A stretch of DNA of 14,931 bases from Albidovulum sp. (GCA_030837785.1 JAUQYA010000136.1:1-14931), one strand, 5' to 3'; shown: positions 1 through 7,019, counted from the stretch's first letter. A program made the numbers and translations. Notes: generated from the letters alone by a model not told the origin.

Positions 1-825
1 GTCCTCGATGGTGAAGAGGGTGATCTTGGCCTCGTCGCGCGAATAGGCGACGCCCGAGACGACTTTCGATTCCATGATTTCCTCCTCGCCGCAGACCAGC
101 GTTCCAGAATTTTCGTCGGTGTCCTCGAAGGACGACAGCACCCTGAGGCGCACGTTGTAGCGCATCGCCAGTTCGACCGAGCGGGTCTGCAGCACCTTGG
201 CGCCGAGCGAGGCCAGTTCCAGCATCTCCTCGAAAGCGATGCGGTCGAGCTTGCGCGCCTTGGACGAGATCCGCGGGTCGGTGGTATAGACGCCGTCGAC
301 ATCGGTGTAGATGTCGCAGCGTTCGGCCCCGAAGGCGGCGGCGAAGGCGACCGCGGTTGTGTCCGACCCGCCGCGGCCGAGGGTGGTGATCCGGCCCTCG
401 TGGCTGAGGCCCTGGAAGCCGGCGACGACGGCGACCTTCATCCCTTCGGCGAACTTGCGGTCGATGTTGTCGGGCGGGATCGAGACGAAGCGCGCCGCGC
501 CGTGGGCCGAGGTGGTGTTGATCGGAACCTGCCAGCCCTGCCAGCTCCGCGCGGGGATGCCCAGCTCCTGCAGGCGGAGCGCCATCAGACCCGCGGTGAC
601 GTTCTCGCCGCTCGCCACCACCGCGTCGTATTCGCGCGCGTCGTAGAGCGGCGAGGTGCCCTCGACCCAGCCGACCAGCTCGTTGGTCTTGCCCGACATG
701 GCCGAGACGATGACGATGACGTCGTAGCCGTGGTCGACCTCGCGCCGGACCTTCCCGGCGGCATTCCTGATGCGGTCGAGGTCGGCCACCGAGGTGCCGC
801 CGAATTTCATCACGAGAAGCGGCAT
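1..825 (-). CDS. lysC: Aspartate kinase, N-terminal part (3' end beyond window)
   Basis: Aspartate kinase phosphorylates L-aspartate, the first step toward lysine, threonine, methionine and diaminopimelate. Reading the minus strand from the ATG at 825 gives 275 codons with no stop before the window edge, so about 135 residues of a usual protein of about 410 are missing. The N-terminus carries the kinase signature MKFGGTS (residues 6-12). Further on come SGENVTAGLMA, the GRGGSDTTA nucleotide/aspartate loop and TDVDGVYTTDPR, all typical of LysC. The end of the visible part enters the first regulatory ACT domain (RVLSSFEDTDENSGT region). The start is supported by a G-rich Shine-Dalgarno (AAGGGGGG) about 5 bases upstream; an internal ATG at 810 is less likely. 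It is the most downstream gene of a minus-strand series, 85 bp after the SDR gene. Confidence 0.96.
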   Translation of the reverse strand, partial: MPLLVMKFGGTSVADLDRIRNAAGKVRREVDHGYDVIVIVSAMSGKTNELVGWVEGTSPLYDAREYDAVVASGENVTAGLMALRLQELGIPARSWQGWQVPINTTSAHGAARFVSIPPDNIDRKFAEGMKVAVVAGFQGLSHEGRITTLGRGGSDTTAVAFAAAFGAERCDIYTDVDGVYTTDPRISSKARKLDRIAFEEMLELASLGAKVLQTRSVELAMRYNVRLRVLSSFEDTDENSGTLVCGEEEIMESKVVSGVAYSRDEAKITLFTIED

Positions 826-863
826 TCCGGCCCCCCTTGGCGCGCGCGAGTCAAACCCGGCGC

Positions 864-892
864 TTCATAGGCGCGGGGGGGGCGCCATGCAA
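864..892 (-). promoter_or_regulatory. Possible lysC promoter
   Basis: In the 85-bp gap upstream of lysC, the minus strand reads TTGCAT (892-887), a 17-bp spacer, then TATGAA (869-864), 39 bp before the lysC ATG. The spacing is ideal for a sigma-70 promoter but each hexamer matches the consensus only partly. This is a weak call made by eye. Confidence 0.25.
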
Positions 893-910
893 GCGGATAG
901 GCGGCAGCGG

Positions 911-1555
911 CTAGAACGGCAGGGGGCGGCCGAGATAGTCCTCGAACGCGCCAGTGGTCGCGGGCGAGAGCGCGTCGAAGCGGGCGACGAGGCCCGCCGC
1001 CGTGTCGGCCACATCGACCGTCGCGCCCGGCCCGCCCATCTCGGTCCGGACCCAGCCGGGGTGATAGATGCCGACGGCGATGCCATCGGCCGCGAGATCG
1101 GCGGCGAGGTTCCGCCCGAGGTTGAGCGCCGCCGCCTTGGAGGCGCGGTAGATGTAGCTGCCGCCCGGCGCGCGCGCGTCCGAGCCCATCACCGAGGACA
1201 GGATCGCGATCTTGCCGGGCCCGGCGCGCAGGTTGGGCAGGAGCGCCTGCACGGTCAGGAACACGCCCGTGACATTGACCGCGAAGGTCTCCGCCCACAT
1301 CGCGGCGGGATAGCCGGCGCCGATGTCGTGGGTCTTGTCGGGATAGATGCCGGCGTTGCAGACGAGCAGGTCGAGCGGGCCCGGCCCGAAGGCCGCCGCC
1401 ATCGCCCGGGGCGCGGCCGGATCGGTGAGGTCGAGCGCCAGCATCCCCGGCAGGGGGGTGCGCGAGGTGCCGGTGACCGTGTCGCCGCGCCGGGCCAGCG
1501 CCTCCGCGAGCCCAAGGCCGATGCCGCGCCGCGCGCCGGTGATCAGGACCTTCAT
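911..1555 (-). CDS. Short-chain dehydrogenase/reductase (SDR) family protein
   Basis: A 214-residue classical SDR with a Rossmann fold binding NAD(P). Visible motifs are the TGARRGIG cofactor loop (residues 6-13), CNAGI (66-70), NVTG around residue 94, an active-site serine in LSSVMGS (about residue 121) and the catalytic YRASK (Tyr136, Lys140). HPGWVRTEMGG after the active site is the usual PG-x-V-x-T segment. The GGSYIYRASKAALN-like stretch and short length resemble the C-factor (CsgA)-like SDR group, so the substrate cannot be read. The ATG at 1555 has a good Shine-Dalgarno (AGGGGG) about 6 bases upstream. It lies between lysC and the DUF1178 gene in the same orientation, but a 163-bp repeat-rich gap on its upstream side suggests its own transcription start. 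Confidence 0.9.
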   Translation of the reverse strand: MKVLITGARRGIGLGLAEALARRGDTVTGTSRTPLPGMLALDLTDPAAPRAMAAAFGPGPLDLLVCNAGIYPDKTHDIGAGYPAAMWAETFAVNVTGVFLTVQALLPNLRAGPGKIAILSSVMGSDARAPGGSYIYRASKAAALNLGRNLAADLAADGIAVGIYHPGWVRTEMGGPGATVDVADTAAGLVARFDALSPATTGAFEDYLGRPLPF

Positions 1556-1617
1556 TCTGCGCCCCCTGCTTTCCGCCGGGACATACTCCCGCGGGTGAAC
1601 TGGCCGCGAGGCCGGGA

Positions 1618-1633
1618 GGGGGCAGGCGCCCCC
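1618..1633 (-). terminator. Candidate hairpin terminator of the DUF1178 gene
   Basis: On the minus strand GGGGGC-GCCT-GCCCCC forms a six-pair GC stem with a four-base loop, downstream of the DUF1178 stop at 1719. There is no clear T-run after it, as is usual for terminator-like hairpins in high-GC alphaproteobacteria. Its left arm is the sequence duplicated in the adjacent tandem repeat. Confidence 0.4.
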
Positions 1634-1708
1634 AGAGGCGCTCCCGGGGCACCCCCAGAGGGCGCCCCCAGAGGCGCCCCCAGAGGCGCCCCCAGACGCA
1701 CCCCCGTC
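1625..1708. repeat. 12-bp tandem repeat, unit GGCGCCCCCAGA
   Basis: Three perfect head-to-tail copies of GGCGCCCCCAGA lie at 1661-1696 and one more at 1625-1636. Degenerate copies fill 1637-1660 (one GGCACCCCCAGA) and 1697-1708, so about seven units cover 84 bp. The array is in the gap between the DUF1178 and SDR genes and codes for nothing convincing. On the minus strand the unit equals the left arm of the terminator-like hairpin at 1618-1633, so the array looks like slippage expansion of a terminator arm. Confidence 0.85.
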
Positions 1709-1718
1709 CCGCGGCGCC

Positions 1719-2180
1719 TCAGTTGGTCTTGCGGGTGGGCAGGAAGGGCAGCGGCGCCACCGGGATGCCTTCCTCGATCAGCCGCTTCGCCTCCTCCGCC
1801 CTCGCCTCGCCATAGATCGAGCGTTCCGGGATCGTGCCCTCGTGCATCGCCCGCGCCTCGGCCGCGAAATTGAGCCCGACGTAGTCGGAGTTCGCCTCGA
1901 CCTGGCGGCGCAGCGCGGCGAGCGCCTCCTCGGCCGGGGTCCGCGGGGCGGACAGCGGCCGCGCCGCAGGAGCCGCCGCCGCCCCCGCCGCCGCCTCGGC
2001 CGCTTCGGCCTTGCGCGCCGGCCGGATGGCCGGTGCCATCAGGGTCTTGGCGACCGCGATCGAGCCGCAGACCGCGCAGGCGACATGACCCGCCGCGGCG
2101 AGGCGGTCGAAGGCTTCGGCCGACTGGAACCAGCTTTCGAAGCCGTGGTCGTTGGCGCAGGTGAGGGCGTAGCGGATCAT
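1719..2180 (-). CDS. DUF1178 family protein
   Basis: A 153-residue protein with the DUF1178 pattern: start MIRYALTCANDHGFESWF, then an AEAFD-RLAAAG segment and a C-x2-C pair. Cys8, Cys35 and Cys38 suggest a small zinc-ribbon-like N-terminal domain. The middle (about residues 55-85) is an Ala/Pro-rich linker of low complexity. The C-terminal half holds the conserved NSDYVGLNFAAEARAMHEG and ERSIYGEA segments that mark the family. The function of this family, common in alpha- and betaproteobacteria, is not established. GGAAG precedes the ATG by about 5 bases. It follows the Nudix gene by 49 bp in the same orientation and may be co-transcribed with it. Confidence 0.9.
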   Translation of the reverse strand: MIRYALTCANDHGFESWFQSAEAFDRLAAAGHVACAVCGSIAVAKTLMAPAIRPARKAEAAEAAAGAAAAPAARPLSAPRTPAEEALAALRRQVEANSDYVGLNFAAEARAMHEGTIPERSIYGEARAEEAKRLIEEGIPVAPLPFLPTRKTN

Positions 2181-2229
2181 CGCATCTTCCGGGTCGTCTT
2201 CCCTCTATGTGGGCAGACCCCCCGTGGAA

Positions 2230-2679
2230 TCAAGCGCTTCCCGTGCCGGGCTCGAAGGCGGCGAGGATTTCGCTCAGTTCCGGCTCCGCCACCTTCTTGG
2301 CGGCCTTCTTCGGCCGGAACCAGCGCCGCTCGCGCTGGCCGTGTTCGGGGAAGGCGGATTTCAGCCGCGCGACGGCCACCGGAAAGACCGAGACGACGCA
2401 GGGCTGCACCGAACGGTCCGCCATCACCTTGTCGTAGGAATAAAGCCCGAGCATCTCGCCCGCGACATCGCCTTCCACGCCGGCTTCCTCGAAGGCCTCG
2501 CGCAGGGCCGCCTCGGCCGGCGTCCGGTCCTTCATCAGCCAGCCCTTGGGGATGACCCAGCGGCCGGTGTCGCGGCTGGTCACCAGCAACACCTCCACCC
2601 CCCGCTTGCGGGTGATGCGGTAGCAGAGCGCGCCCGTCTGGGACATCGCATCGGTTCTGGCGCCCTGGCCCTGATCCAT
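2230..2679 (-). CDS. Nudix hydrolase (DIPP-like)
   Basis: A 149-residue Nudix protein expected to hydrolyse a nucleoside diphosphate linked to another moiety, possibly a diadenosine or inositol polyphosphate. The Nudix box spans residues 46-68: Gly46, then Arg60-Glu61, Glu64-Glu65, Gly67. It fits G-x5-E-x7-R-E-U-x-E-E-x-G-U except that the first Glu is Arg52. The metal-binding REAFEEAGV core is intact. The preceding WVIPKGW, the later LYSYDK and the RRWF segment fit the DIPP-like bacterial group. The start is uncertain: ATG 2679 is used here, TTG 2688 would add three residues and ATG 2646 would remove eleven; none has a strong Shine-Dalgarno. It lies downstream of the broken dehydratase and upstream of DUF1178. 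Confidence 0.88.
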   Translation of the reverse strand: MDQGQGARTDAMSQTGALCYRITRKRGVEVLLVTSRDTGRWVIPKGWLMKDRTPAEAALREAFEEAGVEGDVAGEMLGLYSYDKVMADRSVQPCVVSVFPVAVARLKSAFPEHGQRERRWFRPKKAAKKVAEPELSEILAAFEPGTGSA

Positions 2680-2697
2680 CTTCTTCAATGGGTTCCC

Positions 2698-2713
2698 GCG
2701 CCCTTGCGGGCGC
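2698..2713 (-). other. Small GC hairpin with GCAA loop upstream of the Nudix gene
   Basis: The minus strand reads GCGCCC-GCAA-GGGCGC, a perfect six-pair stem closed by a GNRA-type tetraloop, ending about 20 bases before the Nudix ATG. It could be a leftover terminator of the broken dehydratase gene or a 5' leader structure of the Nudix transcript. No T-run follows it. Confidence 0.35.
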
Positions 2714-2812
2714 CTCCTGCCGTCTTGCCTGCCTCGTTTCCGTCTTGAGCGGAAATTATTGGTGAATCTAGCATCGGGCGGCGGCCATTTCCAGCCCGGG
2801 GTGGGATTTGGT

Positions 2813-3344
2813 TCAGACTTCGGGCGTTCCGCCCGCCAGCAGGGTGCAAAACCAGCCGCTGTCGATGTTGCCGCCCGAGAGGATCACGCCGGCGCGCCGG
2901 CCCCGCATCGGGCCGCGTTCCTGCATCAGCGCGGCGAGCGCGGCGGCACCGGCGCCCCCCGGCGGCGACGACCTCGGTCGCAAGCCCCAGCGCATCGCGC
3001 GCGGCGATCATGCCGCAGAGCCCCGAACCGCAGCCGATGGGCACTTAGACGACGGCGCGCAGCCCGGCGCGGGTCGCGGCGCGCGCCTGCGCCTGGCCGT
3101 GGTTGCCGCGGGTGGCGGTGATGATGCCGGGGCAGCCGGGATGCGCGCGCTTCAGCCAGTCGATGAAGGTGATCGCGCCGCGGGCCTTGAAGGCGCCGAT
3201 CGGCCCGTGGTTCTCGTGCCGGATCCAGGTCTCCGTCCCGGTGGCGGCCGAGACCAGCGGCCAGTGGCATTGCGGCGTCGGGTCCATCTGGCGGTGGACC
3301 AGGCGGGCGGCGGCGTCGAGGTCCTCAAGGGTGAACTGCATCAT
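2813..3344 (-). pseudogene. Broken threonine/serine dehydratase-type PLP enzyme
   Basis: The 5' part (ATG 3344, 99 codons) is a normal start of a threonine dehydratase-family enzyme. It has MDPTPQCHWPLVSAATG, the PLP-lysine segment GAFKARGA (Lys53) and the ATRGNHGQ loop. It ends at an in-frame TAA (3045-3047). Reading through, the same frame continues with VPIGCGSGLCGMIAARDALG, the phosphate-binding Gly-rich loop, which normally lies some 75 residues further on. The sequence then switches frame near 2950-2960 into GAGAAALAALMQERG and ILSGGNIDSGWF, the C-terminal motifs, ending at TGA 2813. About 176 codons remain of a usual 320-330. Two internal deletions, one nonsense codon and one frameshift make this a dead gene. 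The start has GGAG at good spacing and overlaps the end of waaA by 20 bp, so it was probably once translated from the waaA transcript. Confidence 0.9.
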
Positions 3345-4593
3345 CGGCTCCGGTCAGCGGCAGCCCGGTCTCGCGGGCAAGCGCGGCGAGGAAGGCGGCG
3401 ATGGCAGCGTCGGCCGCGAAGGGCGCGAGCGCGCCGCGGGCGGCCTCGGCCTGTGCGCGCTGCCGGGCGGGGTCGGCCAGCGCGAGGATTGCCGCGGCGA
3501 GATTTGCCGCATCGGTGACGGTGACGGCGCCGCCTTCGGCAAGAAGCGCGGCATAGGCGGGTGCGGCGTTGGCCACATGCGGGCCGGTGAGGATCGCCGA
3601 ACCGTGGGCGGCGGGCTCGAAAGGGGTGTGGCCGCCCAGCGGCACCAGCGAGCCGCCGACGAAGGTGATGCCGGCGCCGGCATACCAGCGGTCCATCTCG
3701 CCCAGCGTGTCGGCGAGGTAGACCGGCCTGTCCGCCGCAGGCTCCGCACCGCGCGAGCGGGTGGCGAAGGCAAGGCCCGCGGTGCGGATCGCCGCCTCCA
3801 CCGCGTCGCGGCGGCGTGGATGGCGCGGGGCGAGGATCAGGTGCAGGTCGGGGCGCTGCGCGCGGGCGCGGGCGAAGGCGCCGAGCACCACCGCCTCCTC
3901 TCCCTCATGTGTCGAGGCGGCGAGAAGCGTGGTCTCGCGCGGGAAGGGCAGGGCGGCGGGGGCGGCCGACGGCGCGGCGATGGATGCGCCGGATTTCAGC
4001 ACCATCGCCGGACCGATCCGGTCGGCGGGCAGGCCGAGTGCCAGGAAGCGGCCGCGGGAGCCTTCGTCCTGCGGCGCGAGCCAGCGTATCGCGGCGATCA
4101 CCTGTCGCGCCAGCGCGGGAAACCACCGCCAGCGCCGGGCGCTCCGCTCCGACAGCCGGGCGGCGAGGCAGAAGACCGGCACGCCACGGACGGCGCAGAG
4201 GCGAAGGCGGTTCGGCCAGAGCTCGTTCTCGATCATCACCAGCGCGACGGGCCGCGCCGTGTCGAGGAAGCGCGCGAGCGTGGCGGTGTCGTCATGGGGG
4301 GCGAGGCGGGCGCGGGTGCCGGGCAGGGCCCAGCCGCGGGCGAGATCGCGGCCGGTCAGGCTGTTGGCGGTGACCAGCAGGCGCAGTCCCGGCAGGGCGG
4401 CGCGGAGCGCGGCGAGGACCGGGCGGGCGGCGGCAAGTTCGCCGTTCGAGGCGGCGTGGAGCCAGATCAGCGGGCCGGTGCCTTCCGGCAGGTCGGGGCG
4501 TGCGAGGCGCTCCGTCACGGAGCCCGGCGCGAATGCGGCGCGGAGCCGCAGGGCCAGGGCCGAGAGCCGGAGGATCAGGCGGTAGAGCAGCAT
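3325..4593 (-). CDS. waaA: 3-deoxy-D-manno-octulosonic acid (KDO) transferase
   Basis: WaaA (KdtA) transfers KDO from CMP-KDO to lipid A precursor at the inner face of the cytoplasmic membrane. The 422-residue length fits the family. The N-terminus MLLYRLILRLSALALRL is a hydrophobic/basic membrane anchor. WLHAASNGE (residues 44-52) holds the catalytic Glu52; many homologues read S-V-G-E here. ENELWPN corresponds to the ETELWPN motif, and GGSLVPLGGHTPFEPAAHG is the C-terminal CMP-KDO-binding signature. The ATG at 4593 has an AGAGGAAGG Shine-Dalgarno 4 bases upstream. The 3' end overlaps the dehydratase pseudogene. A 130-bp gap with two hairpins separates it from puuD, so it likely has its own promoter there. 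Confidence 0.95.
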   Translation of the reverse strand: MLLYRLILRLSALALRLRAAFAPGSVTERLARPDLPEGTGPLIWLHAASNGELAAARPVLAALRAALPGLRLLVTANSLTGRDLARGWALPGTRARLAPHDDTATLARFLDTARPVALVMIENELWPNRLRLCAVRGVPVFCLAARLSERSARRWRWFPALARQVIAAIRWLAPQDEGSRGRFLALGLPADRIGPAMVLKSGASIAAPSAAPAALPFPRETTLLAASTHEGEEAVVLGAFARARAQRPDLHLILAPRHPRRRDAVEAAIRTAGLAFATRSRGAEPAADRPVYLADTLGEMDRWYAGAGITFVGGSLVPLGGHTPFEPAAHGSAILTGPHVANAAPAYAALLAEGGAVTVTDAANLAAAILALADPARQRAQAEAARGALAPFAADAAIAAFLAALARETGLPLTGADDAVHP

Positions 4594-4633
4594 GCCCTTC
4601 CTCTGCCACGGGCGGCGCTCCGGGGCAATGGCG

Positions 4634-4656
4634 CCGCGCCCCCGGGGGAGGCGCGG
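4634..4656. other. GC-rich inverted repeat between puuD and waaA
   Basis: CCGCGCC (4634-4640) and GGCGCGG (4650-4656) form a seven-pair stem around a nine-base loop. It lies about 40 bp upstream of the waaA start and downstream of the puuD hairpin. It could be a second terminator element or a leader structure; nothing decides between them. Confidence 0.35.
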
Positions 4657-4697
4657 CCCTTCCCTTCTTCGTTGTCCAAATACCCCCGGGAGGGTGC

Positions 4698-4716
4698 GGG
4701 AGGGCGGCGCCCTCCC
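4698..4716 (-). terminator. Candidate puuD terminator hairpin
   Basis: GGGAGGGC-GGC-GCCCTCCC is a perfect eight-pair stem with a three-base loop, only 7 bp past the puuD stop codon. On the minus strand it is followed by a second CCCTCCC, then GGGGGTATTTGG and an AAGAAG stretch rather than a T-run. Position and strength make transcription termination or 3'-end protection likely. Confidence 0.6.
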
Positions 4717-4723
4717 GGCGGGT

Positions 4724-5956
4724 TCAGCCCTCGCTGCCGGTCGCGGCGCGATACCACGCGGCGATGCGGGCGCGGTCCTCCGGCTCGATGAAGGCGGCCG
4801 AGGGCGGCGGCATGGCGTGGCTGATCCCGGCCTGAAGGTAGATCTGGCGGGCGTGGGCGGCGATCTGTCCGGGGGTTTCCAGCATCACCCCCTTCGGCGC
4901 CCGGGCGATGCCGTCGAAGCCCGGCTCGGCGGCGTGGCACATCGAGCAGTTGCCCTGGACGATCCCCGTCACCTCGTCGAACCCCGGGGCGGCGGCGAAA
5001 CGCTCGGCGGCGGGGGAGGCCCGCGCCTCCTCCGCATCGGGGGGCGTCGCCGGCGCGGCGGAAAGCCAGGCGGCGAGGAGGAAGAGCGCGAGCGTCGCGG
5101 CCCAGGTCCACCACGGGCTGCCCTTGCGGGCGTGGCGGCTGTTGAACCAGTGCCGGATCGTCACCCCCATCAGGAACACCAGGCTGGCGATCGCCCAGTT
5201 GTATCTGGTGGCGAAGGCCAGCGGATAGTGGTTCGACAGCATCATGAAGAGGACGGGCAGCGTCAGGTAGTTGTTGTGGGTCGAGCGCAGCTTGGCGATC
5301 TTGCCGTATTTCGGGTCCGGGGTGCGGCCGGCGACGAGGTCGGCCACGACGATCTTCTGGTTGGGGATGATCACCAGGAAGACGTTGGCGCTCATCACCG
5401 TGGCGGTGATCGCGCCGAGGTGGAGAAGGGCGGCGCGGCCGGTGAAGACATGGGTGTAGAAGAGCGCGAAGCCGACGAGGACGAGGTAGAGCAGCACCAT
5501 CAGCAGCGTCGGGTTCTGCCCGAGCGGCGAGCGGCAGAGGAGGTCGTAGATCACCCAGGCGATGGCGAGCGAGGCGAGCGAGACGAGGATCGCCTGCCAG
5601 GGCGCGAGGTCCATCACCGCGGGGTCGATCAGGAAGAGGTCGGCGCCGAGGTAGTAGACGAGGCAGAGGAGCGCGAAGCCGGAAAGCCAGGTGGCGTAGC
5701 TTTCCCATTTGAACCAGACGAGGTCGGCGGGCATCCGGTCGGGCGCCACGAGGTATTTCTGGATGTGGTAGAAGCCGCCGCCGTGGACCTGCCATTCCTC
5801 GCCGTCGGCGCCCGAGGCGAGGACGCGGTCGCGGTGGAGCCCGAGATCGAGCGCGATGAAGTAGAAGGAGGAGCCGATCCAGGCGATGGCGGTGACGACA
5901 TGGAGCCAGCGCACGGCGAAATCGAGCCAGTCGGCGAGAAGGGTCGGGTCAGGCAT
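4724..5956 (-). CDS. puuD: Urate hydroxylase PuuD (membrane urate oxidase with cytochrome c domain)
   Basis: PuuD oxidises urate to 5-hydroxyisourate in purine breakdown, passing electrons to a c-type heme. The 410-residue protein begins MPDPTLLADWLDFAVRWLHVVTAIAWIGSSFYFIALD, typical of the urate oxidase N-terminal domain, with about eight or nine hydrophobic segments up to residue about 310. VHGGGFYHIQKY and KLRSTHNNYLTLPVLFMMLSNH are conserved family stretches with likely redox or substrate histidines. A Pro/Ala/Glu-rich linker leads to a cytochrome c domain with heme site C337-S-M-C340-H341 and probable axial Met382 (HAMPPP). ATG 5956 was chosen over a longer open frame because family homology starts there and GAGG lies about 7 bases upstream. 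It is divergent from the LysR gene. No other purine gene is in the window. Confidence 0.94.
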   Translation of the reverse strand: MPDPTLLADWLDFAVRWLHVVTAIAWIGSSFYFIALDLGLHRDRVLASGADGEEWQVHGGGFYHIQKYLVAPDRMPADLVWFKWESYATWLSGFALLCLVYYLGADLFLIDPAVMDLAPWQAILVSLASLAIAWVIYDLLCRSPLGQNPTLLMVLLYLVLVGFALFYTHVFTGRAALLHLGAITATVMSANVFLVIIPNQKIVVADLVAGRTPDPKYGKIAKLRSTHNNYLTLPVLFMMLSNHYPLAFATRYNWAIASLVFLMGVTIRHWFNSRHARKGSPWWTWAATLALFLLAAWLSAAPATPPDAEEARASPAAERFAAAPGFDEVTGIVQGNCSMCHAAEPGFDGIARAPKGVMLETPGQIAAHARQIYLQAGISHAMPPPSAAFIEPEDRARIAAWYRAATGSEG

Positions 5957-5996
5957 CGGAACCTCGGATCGGACCTTGGGGAAGCTTACGGGCAAG

Positions 5997-6048
5997 TGCC
6001 GCAGGACGCTATGCCGCAGGCTGCCTTTCTGATAATCCGTCGAATATC
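5997..6048. promoter_or_regulatory. Candidate operator region between puuD and the LysR gene
   Basis: The 129-bp divergent gap holds a direct repeat TGCCGCAGG at 5997-6005 and 6012-6020. It also has a dyad GATA-N10-TATC at 6031-6048 in the most AT-rich part. LysR-type regulators usually bind dyads of this size between their own gene and a divergent target. No confident -35/-10 pair was seen, so this is a positional and pattern-based guess. Confidence 0.35.
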
Positions 6049-6085
6049 TGAGAACTTTCAAGAATGCCCGAAGAATGGGGCGGCC

Positions 6086-7012
6086 GTGGCCTATGTGAGC
6101 AACATCCGCATGTTCGTCCGGGTCTTCGAACTCGGCTCGATGTCGGCCGCCGCGCGCGACCAGCGGACCTCGCCGGCGGTGGCCTCGGCGCGGATCGCCG
6201 AACTGGAGCGGCATCTCGGCATCCGGCTTTTCAACCGCACGACGCGGCGGTTGCAGCCGACCGAGAACGGGCGGCTCTTCTACGACGGCGCGCGCAAGGT
6301 GCTGGAGGCGATCGACGACGCCGAGGCGGCGGTGATGGCCTCGACCCGCGACCTGCGCGGCACCGTCTTCGTGGCCGCGCCGCTCGGCGTGGGGCGGCGG
6401 TTCATCGCGCCGCATGTGCCGGCGTTCAAGGACGAATTCCCCCGCATCGACGTGCGGCTGAGGCTGTCGGACCGCAAGATCGACGTGATCGGCGAGGGGC
6501 TGGACCTTGCCTTCCACCTCGGCACGCTGGAGGATTCGACGCTGAAGATGCGGCTCGTCGCGGAATGCCCGCGCATCCTCTGCGCGGCGCCCGGCTATGT
6601 CGCGCGCCGCGGCGATCCGCTGAACGGCGGCGGGCTGGCGAAGGGGCGGCACGACTGCCTGAACCTGCGCTTTCCCGGCGCCACGGAATTCCAGTGGACG
6701 CTGGTCACGCCGGAGGGGCCGCGGCGCTTCGAGGTGTCGGGCCCCTACGAATCGGATGACGGCGACGTGCTGACGGGCTGGGCGCTCGACGGGCGGGGGA
6801 TCGTGATGAAGCCGATCTTCGAGGTGGCGGACCATCTGCGCGCGGGCCGGCTGATCCCGGTCGCGCGCGAAACGCCGCCGATTCCGGCACAGTTGACCTG
6901 CCTGACCCAGCACCGGCGGCTGCGCGACCCGAAGATCCGCGCCTTCACCGATTTCATCGTCGCCCGCTGCCGCGCCGATCTTTCGCGGGCGACCGAGGGG
7001 CTGGTGGTCTGA
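6086..7012 (+). CDS. LysR-type transcriptional regulator
   Basis: A 308-residue DNA-binding regulator of the usual LysR length. The winged helix-turn-helix covers about residues 5-62, with FELGSMSAAARDQRTSPAVASARIAELE as the HTH and LGIRLFNRTTRRLQPTENG as the wing. An effector-binding domain follows (about 90-300), with GVGRRFIAPHVPAF and DLAFHLGTL segments. No ATG fits the family N-terminus; GTG 6086 does (reading (M)AYVSNIRMFVRVFE) and is preceded by GGGG. The open frame upstream is not homologous. It is divergent from puuD, so control of urate breakdown is the first guess. It also lies 202 bp upstream of the amine operon in the same direction, so it could control that instead. Confidence 0.92.
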   Translation: MAYVSNIRMFVRVFELGSMSAAARDQRTSPAVASARIAELERHLGIRLFNRTTRRLQPTENGRLFYDGARKVLEAIDDAEAAVMASTRDLRGTVFVAAPLGVGRRFIAPHVPAFKDEFPRIDVRLRLSDRKIDVIGEGLDLAFHLGTLEDSTLKMRLVAECPRILCAAPGYVARRGDPLNGGGLAKGRHDCLNLRFPGATEFQWTLVTPEGPRRFEVSGPYESDDGDVLTGWALDGRGIVMKPIFEVADHLRAGRLIPVARETPPIPAQLTCLTQHRRLRDPKIRAFTDFIVARCRADLSRATEGLVV

Positions 7013-7019
7013 CGCCGCC

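Noticed and set aside
1625..1708. A CRISPR array or coding repeat at the 12-bp tandem array
   Set aside because: Units are only 12 bp with no spacers, and the frame opposite shows no protein features.
2754..2784. A sigma-70-like TTGAGC-N18-TAGCAT pair on the plus strand in the gap upstream of the Nudix gene
   Set aside because: No plus-strand gene lies downstream for over 3 kb, so the match is probably chance in a small AT-rich patch.
3103..4791. A 562-codon plus-strand open frame opposite waaA
   Set aside because: It is an Arg/Gly-rich shadow frame with no recognisable domain, while waaA on the other strand has complete family motifs.
4724..6913. A 729-codon minus-strand open frame containing puuD
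   Set aside because: The first 320 codons are antisense to the LysR gene and show no family features. The PuuD N-terminus and ribosome site place the start at 5956.
4592..7012. An 806-codon plus-strand open frame that includes the LysR gene
   Set aside because: Only the last 309 codons show protein-family features. The earlier part is the complement of puuD and waaA upstream DNA, a GC-rich shadow frame.
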